The notes: generated by a model not told the origin, from the sequence alone. Shown: positions 45,278 through 58,895, counted from the stretch's first letter. The stretch: DNA of 64,000 nucleotides from Uloborus plumipes (GCA_038373865.1 JAXGGA010003038.1:1-64000), one strand, 5' to 3'. Made by a program: numbers and translations.

Positions 45278-48200
45278 TGTCCACCTTTATCTGGTCCTCC
45301 GATCTTCCTCACATCTCTTCTTTCGCGTGGTCTTTTTTCCCGCGCGCCGGATGACAGCGGCATCTGGTGGTGATGTTATCAGCACAGTGCTTTATTTCTT
45401 GCTGTCCACGAGAGGATCGAGGAACTAAAGAACGAGAATGTACGGAGTGAAAGAAGAAAAAGAAAAAAAAAAAAATGTCGTTCACGTACATCGTAATTCA
45501 CTGCTGGAACGGTGGAGGGTGATACTGGGATAAAGACAAGAAATATTTGTGTCATCTTCGCCTCAGGGAGAAATGCGGATCAGATCCTGGGTTTAATATG
45601 CCAAGGTCGTTTTCTGTCGTAATGATAGCAGTTTAATATCGAGTATTTTATGAAAGGACCTGCAAGCAGTCTATAAATATGTTAGACTGATAAAAGGATA
45701 ACATAGAAGCTTGAAATATCGAATATTTCCTCATTTAAGCTGGAATTTTCCCAAAGAGCTTTTTAAGTTTTCCTTTTTCTTTTCTGGTCATTTCTTTACG
45801 ATGTTGAAGTTACAGATATTGTTGAAATTTCCTAAGATGGAAAAAAGTGGAATTCACTCTAAAGTTGTGAAATATACAAAAACAGTGAAGGCCGAGACCC
45901 ATAATAGTGATCAATTCCAAAAAAATTTTCTCTCTATGAAATGGAAAACGGTAGTTGAAGAAGACGTGTATATCATTTTAATTTTTAATACTCCGATGTT
46001 TTACCGTTTGTATTTTTAAACACTAATAAAGCATTTAACACATGAGCTTGGAAAATATTTCTGACTTGAAAATAATAAACTTTTTTCGGGTACCACGAAT
46101 AAGTTTCATAAGTCCTGACTCTAGATAGCCTCTATAAATTCCTTCGATATTTGTAAATATTTTGTAGTACATGGTGTTGATACTTTCAATATACAGTGAA
46201 ACATGTTAACGATTTTTAGAATATTAATATTTTGACTGAAAATTAAAATACTCATATGCTTCACATTACCTTTAACTTTCTTTAGTGTTTGAATGATTAA
46301 ATGAATGCTTTAATTTTAAGTGAGTCCATCTGTTTAAATCTACCCTATAGGTTTCCGAAACAAGGAAATTGACAATGCGGGGATATCAAAAGCGGCTGAT
46401 CTAAGCTATTTTCTATTCAAATAGCTATTAGTGCCTAGTTTCTCGAACTTAATTCATTCTCACGTGTTGAGTCCCCTTTTCTTTTTCTTTTTCTTTAGTG
46501 CTACTAAGTATGGACAATCAAGAAAACTTTCCATGCATTTCCTAGCACCACTACAATTTTAAAACATGTGTATTCAATTTTAATTGTACATTTGGGACAA
46601 ATGATTTTCCTTTCAAGATGCACAGTTTTATTTCTTTGACTTGCACCAGTTGTGTGATGAAAAGTTTTATTAAGAGCAAAAAAAAAATGGATTTTTTCTC
46701 GCTCCCCCCCCCCCCCCTCCCAAGAGAATGTAAAGAGAAGCTGTATCTATCACGAAAAGAAAATTAGCATCAAAGAAAAGCAAAAGAAGATGCCCATTGA
46801 AATCTTGAATTAAAGTTTCCAGTAAGGTGAACTTTCAGTGACTATATAAAAAACAGCATGATAATTAATACTCAAGACTGAATAAACAAAAGTTTAAGCA
46901 TATCTTAAGTATGTTTAAAGAGCAGCTAAATGTTTCAAAATCATTTTCATTTATTTTAAATTAAGAAGTTTGTCCAACTAAATAAGTTTTTTTTCTCATG
47001 ATCCTACCAAAAAAATGTTAAGCGTGTTCCACTGTCTAAAGAGCAAAGACTTCATATTAGTGTGATTCTTTTTTTTTTTTTGGTTGTTGTTTCCTTTTTC
47101 TTTTCTAAGCAAAAAGTGATATGCAATGTGATTATAGTAGACAAAATGAGCGCTCATCTTGGCCCGAGAGTGATAGCACACCCCCACAAAGGATACGAAG
47201 CACGCCCCCCCCCCCTCCGGAAAAGAAAGCCCCCTCACGAAAAAAGTAAACGAATATTAAACCTTTCATAAGATTTTCAAGGATGCAATTTGTGCGATAA
47301 CCTCCTCCCGCCCCCCCAAACAAAGGGCACTTATGGGTCAAATTCTTTTTCTTTTTTTACGAAAAAACAAAACTTGAAAAGTTCAAAAACGCCACTTTAA
47401 GTACAAAATGAGCAACATTAAAAGAAGCAATAAATTTGCAAAAGCTGATACACGTTTTTCCGAGTTCAAAAAACCTCTTTTTCTATGCAAAAATATGTGA
47501 GCTAACGGATGTAAATACAGCAACAAAAGCATTGGCCAACGAAAAGCGAGAGGGGGGGGGGCACTATGGGAAATTGCTAGATAAAATTCTTTTTTGCATG
47601 AAATTTATGAGACAGCAACAGTGCAAATATATATCTATGCACAAAATTTATAACCAAAAAACCCAAACCAATTAATTAGAAATGTATGGGAACAGCAACA
47701 TTTTCTACAATCTAAGTCGAGAACAGGGGGAGGGGGCAGAAAACAGCGTAATTATCATTCATCCATAAATAAGATAGCTGATCATCATGTCCGATAAATA
47801 TTATGAGAATAAAGGTATGGATACATATGAAGGACACATGAAGGAATGTTAGAATCTCTCCGTCTTTCATCAAAAAAGAAAAAAGAAAAGAAAAGAAAAG
47901 AAAAAGAAAAACTACCCCTTAATCGAAGAGGCGAATCACGCGCCATTTTGATGCGTAACGCATCACGTGACGCTTGCTTGGAATGTCAAATGTCTCTTCT
48001 ATTTTATAACTTTTTTTTTCGTATGATGGGATTAATGTGGTAGTATGATATCCTCATCTGGCATTTACAGCTGTTTACGAACGAATTCGGAATAAGCTAT
48101 AGCTTCTATCCAATTTTAAAATTCTGTACACAAAAACCTTTCTTGTTTTGTGTTATGAAGATGTATAATATCGTTTATGGAGTAAAACTGTAACTCTATT

Positions 48201-48335
48201 TTTATATCTCTTCGTACTCGGCAGAAGTTCTCATCTTTCGGAGCAAACGTTTGGTTTTCTCTTTTATCTGTCTATTTATTCATCTGTATATTTATTTATT
48301 ACTAATATAACCATCTCTATTTAACTTTCTAGGTA

Positions 48336-49626
48336 CCGTAAAATGGGGTTAATCGGAACACTTTTCAGCTTTGATTGTAAAAAAAGCAGTTAAAAGATTT
48401 TTTTTTAATTTGATTTTTTGGGTAAAAACTTCGGTCTTGCTTTACTTTTGATATTCCAAGCAAAGACAAAAGATTTTGAGCAATTATTATTAAAATATAT
48501 AGCAAATTATGGGTGTTCCGAATCACCCCGCTGATAGGGGTCAATCGGAACACTTGTTAAAATTTTTATTTTTTTCAATTTAATCTGTAATAGGTCTCAC
48601 AAACATGAGTAATATTGATGGGGGAGAATAAGAACAGATAATTACTGTCAAATAAATGTATAATTTCAGTACCAGTAAACGTTTATAATTTGTGAAAATT
48701 CAAAATAATTTTGAACTTATGAAAAATGAAAAGTAATTTTAAGAAAAGCTTTTGAATTGAAATGCAAAGATTTAACATGAATGGAAGTCACTCAATGTCG
48801 TCCACAAATATGTACTTGTCCTTAAAACTAGCAATTGTGACTTGGCTTAAGTTTTTTCATAACATCTCCTGGGATGAACTCTGCCTTTTCTTTAGTTTTT
48901 TGAAATTTCTGGGTTTCGGGGATTGTCCTGAAAGATTTTTTCGCTCTTTCATCACTGTCTGTGTGCTGGACGTTTACTACATAAAGTCTATGTGACTTTC
49001 TCCCTTTTATTTTAAGTAAAAAAAAGTCTCCTGGAGAAAAAATCTTTTGAAATCTGTAACTTTTGTCATTCTAAGATCTAGTTGCTCACGAGAAGGGATA
49101 AACAGTAATAAATCCTTGTCCCTGTCTTGATTAGAAGATTTGGGGTTAGAATCTTGATTTTTCAAACAATTTCCTTCAAATAAGTTTGAATTCGAACAAC
49201 AGAACTAAGTGTTCCGATTCACCCCGCAAATTTTTTTCCCATGGCATTTTTCAGAATTCTTCACTTTTATGACACAATTTATAAAAAATGTAAATTCTAA
49301 TGTGGTATTCTGTTGTTCAGATACATGTATAATTGAAACATACCACTCATAGTTTTTAAATATAAGAAGGTTTGTTCTTGCATATGAAGTTTTGCAGTCT
49401 ATGAAATTGTGATGTTTTCTAGCATTCAACGTGCAGCCCTCTTTAGAATCCAGTAGCGTTGCCAGATTGACAAAAGTATTTTTTTCCTACTTCCTATGAT
49501 CTTACCTTTCTAAAAAAAAATTCATGGCGAAAAATACCCAATAGTATATTTATGAAGAATTTCTTTGTACGGTTGGGAAGTTTTGTTCCGATTGACCCCG
49601 CTGTTCCTATACACCCCATTTTACGG
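48336..49626. mobile_element. 1.29-kb TIR element with iterated subterminal motifs
   Basis: The left end CCGTAAAATGGGGTTAATCG is mirrored on the right by TACACCCCATTTTACGG, and TA flanks both ends (48334-48335 and 49627-49628). The motif GTTCCGATT(C/G)ACCCCGC recurs inside: as an inverted pair at 48513-48553, at 49209-49227 and at about 49584-49602; the left terminus carries the same core in the opposite direction. Open frames inside are short and not transposase-like, so it is non-autonomous. The superfamily is uncertain. Confidence 0.7.
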
Positions 49627-50153
49627 TATTAAGTTATGATTTCATTTGTTTGTTTTGAAATTAATTTATCACGTTTTACTAAACTATCTTACATTTTACG
49701 TGTGCTCATTCATACTTTCATCTCTGTACCTAATGTCTATTGATTTTAGCAACCTATTATTTAGCCTATTTTATTACAAAACTTTATCCTAAATTTCTGC
49801 GTATCTATTTCTACATCTGGCATGTAACTAATGTGTCTATGTGCTGATAACTTTTATTTGTAGCTATCCATTTTTATAATTTATATACATAGTTATTCTA
49901 TCTCATAGATTGAGAAGGGCAGAATAGGCCTTGATCCTCATGGGCTGTCGCACCACTGAGTAGCGCAATCAATAAAACAGCGTTTTTGTGCATCTGTGCA
50001 ATTTTCTATTCATTTACTGATATATCCATTGAATATTTTATATATTTATTTTAACTGCGCAAATCCTGAAGCTGTGCTACTATATTTCATGCACTAATTG
50101 CATCAAAAGATGAAATCGAGAAATTTTGTAAAACTAGCAAGCAAACTACTTAC

Positions 50154-50321
50154 CAGGACAAAGTGAAGTACAATCAGTCTTCTGCAATGGATCCCCAGAA
50201 CAAGGTTTCCCTCCGTTTAGTGGAGCTGGGTTCGTGCACAACCGCGATCTTTGCTGACCTCCGCGACCACACCTGGCGGTGCACTCTGACCATGGGCTCC
50301 ACGTTGACCAACCTCCATTCA
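50154..50321 (-). CDS. unc5: unc5 exon: first thrombospondin type 1 repeat
   Basis: This 168-nt phase 1-1 exon encodes residues 96-151. It begins [14 protein letters not shown], which has the WxxWxxW motif that is C-mannosylated in TSP1 repeats. [13 protein letters not shown] supplies the stacked arginines, and the rest carries the six cysteines expected of the fold, ending CTSLCP. The acceptor is a run of T followed by CAG and the donor is G|GTAAGT. The long introns on both sides (10.5 kb and 24 kb) explain why the exon stands alone. It falls between Ig2 and the second TSP1, as expected for UNC5. Confidence 0.96.
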
Positions 50322-52985
50322 CTGAAAAAAAATCAGAAATGATTTTTTTGTTCTTTAACTCGTGTACTTTTCAACTATCTCGAATCATATCTCGTAAAAT
50401 TAACGTGCTGTCGTATCACTGATTTGTTGAAAAGGTAAACATTCTGTCTCTACGCGAAAACGAATGAGTCTCTTAGTTGTTTAGAGTATATGCTTTAGCT
50501 TCATAAGTTTTAATTCCGCTATAAATAAAATGCTTACAATAAAATAACTTCAAAATGATTGATTCTCGTTCCAGCATTTTTTTTTCTTTGTAAAATTAAA
50601 AGTTTGCAAAAGAGGTTTTTTTTCATTTCACAAACAAGCGTGTTATCATATTTACTGATGCTAGACAAGGTTCTTTTTTTTTTACTTCTACTGGCCGTTT
50701 GCCAATATCCATGCAAAATCCAAAACCATACTGATCACTATTATAGCTAAATGTTTCCCTTTTTTAATTCTCGAAAATATCATAACGCTTCATTAGCAAA
50801 TGAGTAAAGGTTGCAATAGATTTTTCTTTTAAACATGAAATTAACTTCTAGTCAGATGCGTAAATCAAAAAACGGAGAATTATATTGTTACTCGAATTGC
50901 AATCAGTCTGAGTTTATATAAATTTTAGTTTTTCTGTTTTCTAGAGGAGGGGCATACACATGAACAATAAAGATCATAATGGTAAATTGAAAGAAAGTTA
51001 CTTTCCAAGGTTGAAGACCAGGAGGCTGATCAAAAAAAAAAGAGTTGTACTCTCTTAATTGTTTACAATACATTATAAACAATTGATATTTTTTGATTAA
51101 AATGTAACAAAAAATTCACATGTAACATTTAAAAAGTTTTAATTGCGTTTTTCTTATTTTAAGTGATTATTTATTCATTATTCATTTATTATGCAAATGA
51201 ATAAATAATTGCAAATAAATAAATAAATGAAATATATGCAAATAAATAAAAAAGATTATTTATTTATTTATTTGCATACATAATTTCACAAATTTAAAAC
51301 TAAACTCTCAACATATAGCAATGAAAAAAAAAGAAGTGTCCTCCTATAAATACATTCAAGCCTTATAAAGTTTCAAAGATACTCGAAAATAGAACATTGT
51401 ATTTACGTTCATTTGCATCTAGTTGAAAAAAAAAGGTGAAAAAAAAGGCAACACACCCTTCAATCAATAATGCAATAATCAATACGGCGGGAACCAAATA
51501 ACTGGAAATCTCTTTCAAACTCGCATTTGAGATACAAAACTTGCAAAATTCAATGAAAATCGATTTTAAATAGAAGCTTTTGACATGGAGTGCCAATAAC
51601 AGAGAAGTTTTACGATACAAAACGAGGATAAGAGGAGAAGGTGAAATAAAAAAAGTAAAAAATAAAAAATTCGCGAAAGATTCAGATTATTGAATTGCGA
51701 TGCTAAACTGAAAGTAGGATCTTGGAAGTATCAAAGAGATAAGAATTTATCTTTACATTTGTGTCAAGTACCATTCGGGCGCTTGAATTTAAATACACCT
51801 TTATATTAAAAATGCAAGGCATTTTCTTTAAATCATAATGGTGTTACAAAGAGTTTATTTAATATTAAATTTCGGTTTGGTGTTTCTCAAGATCTTAAAT
51901 TAAATTCGGGAATATTAATTGCATTCCAAATATGCAGCAAATTATAAAACAATTATTAATAAAACGAATAGTTTAAAAAACAACACTTATCATATTCAAG
52001 AATACTTTGAAGATAAACTTTTCTCCACTCTTTAAAACTTAAACAAATTTCATTACATGAAGAATTTTCATTTCAAGCAAAGCATTTGGTATGCGTTCTC
52101 ATTATCGTTTTCGAATTAGCCGAAAAATGTACGCATTCCTAATTTTAGTGTTAATTACTGTAACTGTAACTGATAAAATAAGTAAATAAAATATTGGAAC
52201 ATATGTATAACAAAGTTTTCTAAGAAACCGCAACCCAAAGTATTGTACTGATGATATATACTTGATACAGACTAGCTAAAGAATGTGCCCTTTACTATTT
52301 AAAGGAAGAAGTTTGTTTAGAACTAAGCCAGCCTATTTCCCCATAGATCACAATTGATTTTCTATCAGAAGCAGTATTTATCTGTCTTGTTTATCTTACA
52401 GTTACCAATAACAAATTCACTAAAAAATCGATCCCTAAAAGTCAGTTGCACTGAACTTCTTACGTTTCAAGATAAAATTAATTTTCACTTATTAATAAGG
52501 AGTACTTCTTTGCTTTCATTAAGAGCAAACATGCCGTTAAACTCACTTTTGAGTCTAATATAAATAAGCATTTTATCTTTAAGCATTTGACATTGTAAAT
52601 TCAGAAAAAAGTAATCGCAACTTAATTTCTTTGTAAGTTTGTTTAACGGAACCACACGGAAATTACAGAAACAATTATTTATGTCGTCGTCTTTTTTTCT
52701 TTGTTTTTAACGAAAGAAAAACCTTTTTTATTTATTAATAAGAAATACTTCTTTGCATTTGGAGCAAAAATGGAGGGTAACTTTTTTTTTTGTGTCTTAG
52801 AATAGAAATAATAATTTTGTCAATAACTATGTGCATAGGTCATTGTAAGTCAAGAAAAAAGAATTAAAACTTTATCTTTCTTTGGTCGTTTATTATTATA
52901 ATTAGGGGAACAATTTCTTTGATGCCTCTAAAATAAAAAAAAAAAAAAAAAAAAAACAGCTCTCATCTGTAAGCTTTTTTTTTTT

Positions 52986-53013
52986 TTTGAGAGAGAGAGA
53001 GAGAGAGAGAGAG
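52986..53013. repeat. (GA)n microsatellite between T runs
   Basis: A GA tract preceded by a long T run, with poly-A at 52940-52962 and a roughly 26-base T run ending near 53110. Simple sequence only. Confidence 0.85.
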
Positions 53014-55117
53014 TTTGCTGTTAGAATTGCGAGGAAAAAAAAAACTATTTTGACATGTCTAAAAAGCAGCCCTCATATGTCTGTTTTTTTTTTTTTTTTT
53101 TTTTTTTTTTGAGTAAAAGAATCCCTACTGTATATACTTTCTCAGAATCTTATTTTCCCCAACTATTTTACGAATATTTTTAAAAAATGATTCTCTAGAG
53201 CACTCAGCAATCGATGCGTCAAGAATGTAACGAAAAGTATACATTCTATAAAAGCAAACGTAGGGAAAGTTATCCCTTCAGATCGGGAGCGGGAGTTCAT
53301 CAATCATATTGCTTACAATTCGTAGGAATAAATCTCAAGCCTCTGCCACCGCGTTCACCTCCTCTTTTCCCTACTCCAAATCTGCACTAAAAATAGCTCT
53401 AAAAAACTTGACGAAGACGAAAAAGAAACTCAAAGAATTTCAAGAATTCCCTGAAGATATATTTTTTAATCCTTTGAATTCTCCTATGTGTTTTTAAGGA
53501 TCCGTTTTTAACGATCTGACATAGCATTCAGATCTGAGTCGTAGCTCTGCTACTTGAGTTACGTGGCAAATTTGGAATTTGTAGGTATTTGCAACAGAAG
53601 CGGCTTTTTTTTTTTTTTGTACACATGGGGAGAAAGGAGAGGGAAGTGAGCTAGAAAAATACCTAGAAATTTTACTGAAGTATTAGGGTATTAGTATTAA
53701 GAATGAAATGAGAAATTACAAAAAGGCTTTACATGTCACGCAGAACTATTTTTATTTACTCTTCTCTTTGAAGTCAGGTCTACATTCTCGTTTTTTAAAG
53801 GCTCGGGAGAATACACATACTGCTTTTCAGTTAAAATCAAAGAACATAGAGTTATAAAAATGTGCAAGTGAAAGAATTAAGAATCCTCGGCGGGTAACAG
53901 AAGTAAATGAAAAAAGTGTTAAAAAAAAACTTCTAAAAATAAATAAAAAAATGAATAAATACATAAATTAATAAAGAAAAGAAGCAACTGATCAATTAGA
54001 CAAATTTAATTACTTATGTAATTACTTTGAAACAATTTCCCTTTAAGTTCTGACAGAAGCAAGCTATTCAATTTACAAGGGAATTACCCCCCTTATGCAC
54101 CAACACAATAAAAAAAAAATGCTTCATCTTCATCTGTTGTGCAAATGCATACGTTTTTTGAAATGAGTACTTATAAAATTTACGTTTTTCTTATGATACC
54201 TGTCTTTAATTTTATCTATTTGTTGATTTATTTAGCTTTGTGATAAAAGTTAACGAAGGCACTCAACATTTGTGTTTTCATGACAAAATGATAACAGTAA
54301 TACTACTAAAAAAATAGTTTAAAAATCAGCCCCTAACTTCGCGAATTTGTTTTTTCTTTTTGCCTTTTTTTAAATTTTATTTTCCATACTACACTTATCA
54401 ACAAATCTATATTCCTTCTGTGAAAAAGATATAAAAAAGGGGGAAAAAAGGAAATAGATTGATTTCTAAGCTTATCTTTGGACCAGAGAACAACAAAACA
54501 ATGTTGTTTACATCTAAGAGCAAAGCGACTTCTTTTCTCATAAAACTTGACAAATGAAAGTAATGAAAAAAATGGCCAAGTCCGAAACAAAATTAATGCT
54601 CCGAACGTAAGTGGTGAAAAAAATGCCAGTCTTCCCAAGCGCGTGCCATCCATGATGTGCATATTAATGCAGATCCGATTCGGCTACCTAAGAGAATTTG
54701 AAAACCTAATAAAAACTAAACTTTATGCGGGGGAAAATAATCTACTGAAACAATCTTTCCCTGATTACAAACTTTGGCGGCATTCATAAGATTCTTGGCG
54801 ATATTTTTTATGCCTTCATTTCTCTGGAGGTAATCAAATGTTATAAAAGAAAATTAAGAACATATATTGTATTGTATATCTATGATTATGACTTCAAGTT
54901 TTTTTTTTAATCTATTGATTAAACTGTATTCGACATATATATGTTGGAAGAATATTTTTGGGTATAAATTTTCTTTCATTTAAACTTATTAATTGTTTTT
55001 TTTTTTCTCATTTTCGAACATGAGGTGCTCATAGCTTCGAAATCTGAATTAGATCCTAATACATACAACATGTAGTCAATTACTTATTTTAAAATCAATT
55101 CAAATAAACTCTATTAA

Positions 55118-55338
55118 CCCATCAATGCCTGACATTTTTCCCCCAAAGGTATTTTGTATACTGGTTACACGGCTACAGAACACACTTTACAATGGTTATG
55201 TGCTGCAATCGGTTAATACTGAATTGAAATAATACCAAAGTAATAATTGAACACTATTATTTGGTTGAAATGTTCATTTTTGGTCAATTCAAACACTTTT
55301 TGAACCGTCCCTAAATAGGGACGCTAGGCATTAATGGG
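55118..55338. mobile_element. TTAA-type MITE
   Basis: A 221-bp element. The left end CCCATCAATGCCTGACATTT follows TTAA (55114-55117). The right end GCTAGGCATTAATGGG is followed by CTGA, a decayed TTAA. The ends are imperfect inverted repeats, and the left part closely matches the copy at about 37117-37268. Piggy-Bac-like by target and terminus; no coding frame. Confidence 0.6.
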
Positions 55339-56025
55339 CTGATTTTCCCTCCTTGCAAAGAAAACATAAAATATCAGTATTTGCCAAGCCTGGCAAAAGG
55401 AATAATTCGTGGCAATAATTCCTGTTCAGTTTACTTTTAAGTTTTCTGATAGTCTGATATCTTTAAATTTGTGCGGACCTTGTGTCCCTAACCATTAAAA
55501 TTATACCTTTTACTGGTATGACCGGAGATTTGATTACTGCACGTATTTTGAACGAATTTAAATTTATTTAAAAAAATTTCAACTTTCAAATTAAAGAAGA
55601 ACAGGAATGGAATGGGGCAGTTGAGTTAATGTTTCAGGAGTAAAATGGGAAAAGTATTTATAGCATAATAGCATTACATGTAACAGCAAACTGTTACATC
55701 TACTGAACAAGGTTGAAATAATGGTTCACATTTTATTTCATCATACAAATGCAATTGTACCGTTCGCCTCGGATCCTCCCCTATGTAGAATATGAGAAAA
55801 TTGTGAGACTTTTTTTAAATGCCACCATAGAAAAAATTCTTAAAAACGAAATTAAGAAAAAAAAAAATTAAATCGTCCTTAACTCAACTGAATTTTCAAG
55901 AAAACTGGATTTGTTTAAGGTTTGAAGAAACAATCACATAAACAAACAAAATGATAGTGAGACCATGGTGCCGAAGAAACAGTACCATATTACGGTAAAG
56001 CATCAGACCATATGTCCCCCCCTCT

Positions 56026-56051
56026 CCACACACACACACACACACACACAA
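56026..56051. repeat. (CA)n microsatellite
   Basis: A CA dinucleotide tract following CCCCCCTCTC. Confidence 0.9.
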
Positions 56052-57562
56052 CTTTTTTTTTATTTCGTAGATCAAACATTCCAATTTATTAAAACATCTC
56101 AGCCATAAACATATACATAAAACATTATCTGTATAAAAAGACATACGAAGGGAGTACGAGAGTGTGAAAGCTAAAAACTTTGCGGTCCAGAACCTAAACA
56201 TTTATTTTTTGAAAAATTTACCCTCTACCATTATTTCTTCCAGCATCAAAGAACAGTTCCATCATTCAACGACTGAAACGTAAAGCTCTCAAAGATACCG
56301 CTATTATGGAACGAAAGCAAAAGAAATAACAAGCGATTTCACAGATTAATATACTTGGCGATTTTGTTTCAAGCACTGGAAGTTCTACAAGACAAGAGCA
56401 CGCATTCGTACTGTAATAAATCATCTCACGTGACTGTAGCAATTGTGTAATCCGACACAGGTCGGTGTGTCACACGGGAAAGTTAATAACGTCCGTGTTT
56501 GAGATTAGGGATAATTAATTCCTTTTATGTAATTATGATTTTCATCTATTTCTGATGTCATTTTGCGGAAGAAACCCGATCTTTGTTCACGAGTCAGATT
56601 AGAAAGCATTATTGTGTAATGAAGATGTTTTTCGCACAGAAAAGTTTTTCAAAGTCGAACAATATAAAAAGTGTTTTGGCAAAAAATATTTACATTATAC
56701 AACTGTTTAAGAAGTGCTTACTTTTGAGATTAATTGATTTGTTAAACGGGGGGGGGGGGGGAGGAAACAAGTCCAAAAAAAAGTGATTTAATTTAATAAC
56801 GGCACTATTTAGATCAGTAATAATTAGAAAGGGAGGCGTATGCATTACTGAAGACAATAAATGTGTTTTTTGCAAATTGCAGTAAGAGCAAGTAAAATAA
56901 TATACTCGATAAATAGTATAATTTTTATTTTCTTCTTTTAACTGTGTTAAGATCCCAACTTTAGAGTTCATAAATTAGGTGCTTTCCCATTCCTTTAGCG
57001 CAAACATTTTTATCCGAATTTCATCTAATCTTTTCAAACTGCAAATTATAATTTCAAAAGAAAACAAAAGTTTTTCAATTAAACTGCTTTCCTTACAAAA
57101 AAATTGCACAAAAATTTTTAATCCGCGTTTTTGCACTTTTATTTTGTTTTAAATTTGACAACTGGACGGCCTCTGAATTTGTTGGACACTATTTTAGTTT
57201 TGATGCTCAGATTTTCAGGTGAGATAGTTTTTATTTGCTTTGCAAGTACGTCTTGTGGGTGACATTTTTTTTTTTGAATCTTATTCCTAATTAGTCGAGG
57301 TGAAACCCTGATTTTAGTTTCAGGTTTTTATTCTTAGGTACAATTTGCAGACTGGCATTTGGTACTATTTGCCCAATGCAGATCTCCAGATTGTATATTT
57401 TGAACTTAAACATCCTCTTCATTGTTTGAATTTAAATGTTTTGGTTTTTTGACCACTCTTGAATCCCCCACGGCTGATGAGCTCTGGATTCAATCTTTCT
57501 TAATTCACTCCTCCTTATTTGCCGAATTCCATTTCATATTTGTTTATTGTATTACTTGTTTG

Positions 57563-57564
<2 letters not shown>

Positions 57565-57624
<60 letters not shown>
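57565..57624. repeat. (TA)n microsatellite
   Basis: About 30 uninterrupted TA units. The Tyr/Ile-repeat open frame across it is an artefact. Confidence 0.95.
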
Positions 57625-57630
<6 letters not shown>

Positions 57631-58499
57631 CGTGATTGTTCGTTGCCGGCCACTCTTCAAGAATATATTTTGGATAAGATGTCTAAAATAAAAGCAATAA
57701 AGAGCCAAGTATAGAATCCCGACTTCACCTGGCGCGTTCCATGCTCATCTCATCTATCTTCAATGAGGCAGAAGACGGACGATGAGGTAATGAGCAAGCG
57801 GCACGATCATCTTTGACCTCAAAAAATATTGAACATCATCCTTTAAGCAAAAAAGGGGGGACACAAAAAAATTGCCAGTATTTAGCGAGGGGGAGAGATG
57901 GATTTCTTTTCTACCCCTGGCGATTTTCCCCAAGAAACTGAAAGGGTTGGCGTCCATTATTAAATGGGAGGGAACAGGAAAGTTGGGGTAATTTCAGCTG
58001 CACGATGGCTTGGGAAATAGATTGATGGGAAGGTAACAAAAGAAAAGTCGAGTTTAGGTCAGTGCTGCTTTTCTGCTGTAGCTCAAGGTTTCCGACGCTT
58101 GTAACGTGCCGAGGCCTAAGTAGGGGTTAGTGATAACAAACATTAAGGCTTTTTCGGTAGGAGAAAAAGAAAATTAAGCTGATGGTGTGCGTGATAAGGA
58201 GAGTGAGATCAAGAAAAAAACTCATTTATACACGAAATAATATATCCAGTTTTTAATATGAAAGACATGGAAAGCATAACGAAGAAAAACCACGAGTTGA
58301 TTGCTTAAAAATATTCTACAAGAGGATTGCGATATACAAGTATCATTTGTTAATTTATTTTGCTTGTTGGCTTTTTTTTAAAAATAATTTTAAAACATCT
58401 TTTAAGGGAATCAAATTCACAGTTTCATGGTTTTGATTTTCTCATTCAACTATTTTTAGCTAGCTGTTTATTTATTTTATAGAGAAATCTTCGTCTGCA

Positions 58500-58524
58500 G
58501 CACACACACACACACACACACACC

Positions 58525-58583
<59 letters not shown>
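58500..58583. repeat. compound (CA)n(TA)n microsatellite
   Basis: A CA tract with one CCC interruption (58500-58535), then a TA tract (58536-58583). It lies just before the SINE-like repeat at 58605. Confidence 0.95.
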
Positions 58584-58588
<5 letters not shown>

Positions 58589-58604
58589 ACGTGTTTTAAG
58601 CGTT

Positions 58605-58895
58605 TTACACCGGCCATCTTGTCTAATGATCAGAGAAGTTTGACTGACACGCGGAGGTCCCGGGTCCGAATCCCGGTTCGGGCATGGTTGCACTTTCTCT
58701 CTTTCCTGTTTTCATTCTTTCTCTGTGTGATTGTGTGTTGTGAATGGGGTCCTACCCTATAAATGGGTTTTTTTGGCAAGTGTGTTGAGTTAAAATGGAC
58801 TTGTAAAACTGGAAGTCGTTCTTGTTCTGCCTTAAACCGAGTAGATTTGTCTAATCGGGCTCGGGTACCCACGTTGCATAAGCAACAACAACAAC
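58605..58895 (+). mobile_element. tRNA-derived SINE-like repeat 2
   Basis: The head resembles a tRNA: TCTAATGATCAGAGAAG in A-box position and B box GGTCCGAATCC (58663-58673) set in TCCCGGGTCCGAATCCCGG. A body of about 200 bp follows and a short (CAA)n tail ends near 58895. The minus-strand frame ending GIRTRDLRVS is a typical shadow of such a head. It is unrelated in body to repeat 1 at 35939. Confidence 0.6.

Larger units (their letters stand above)
26120..50153 (-). other. 24-kb unc5 intron between the two TSP1 exons
   Basis: A 24,034-bp phase 1 intron, the largest in the window. Recognised contents: DD36E Tc1/mariner element (26825-28042); (GACTCT)n-like array (28805-29155); palindrome-array MITE (33219-33628); pogo-like fragment (34695-34775); tandem duplication (35508-35910); SINE-like repeat (35939-36084); Helitron-like segment (36085-36737); TTAA-type MITE (about 37117-37268); TC tract (about 44740-44765); E-box/DR5 cluster (45254-45277); C runs near 46700 and 47205; element with repeated subterminal motifs (48336-49626). 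Less AT-monotonous patches without repeat signatures lie at about 31310-31760, 33890-34200, 40180-40300 and 45120-45420 and are candidates for regulatory DNA. No further exon is recognised. Confidence 0.75.

Noticed and set aside
58605..58680. A functional tRNA gene
   Set aside because: Same reason: tRNA-like boxes but unpaired acceptor ends and a long repeat body.
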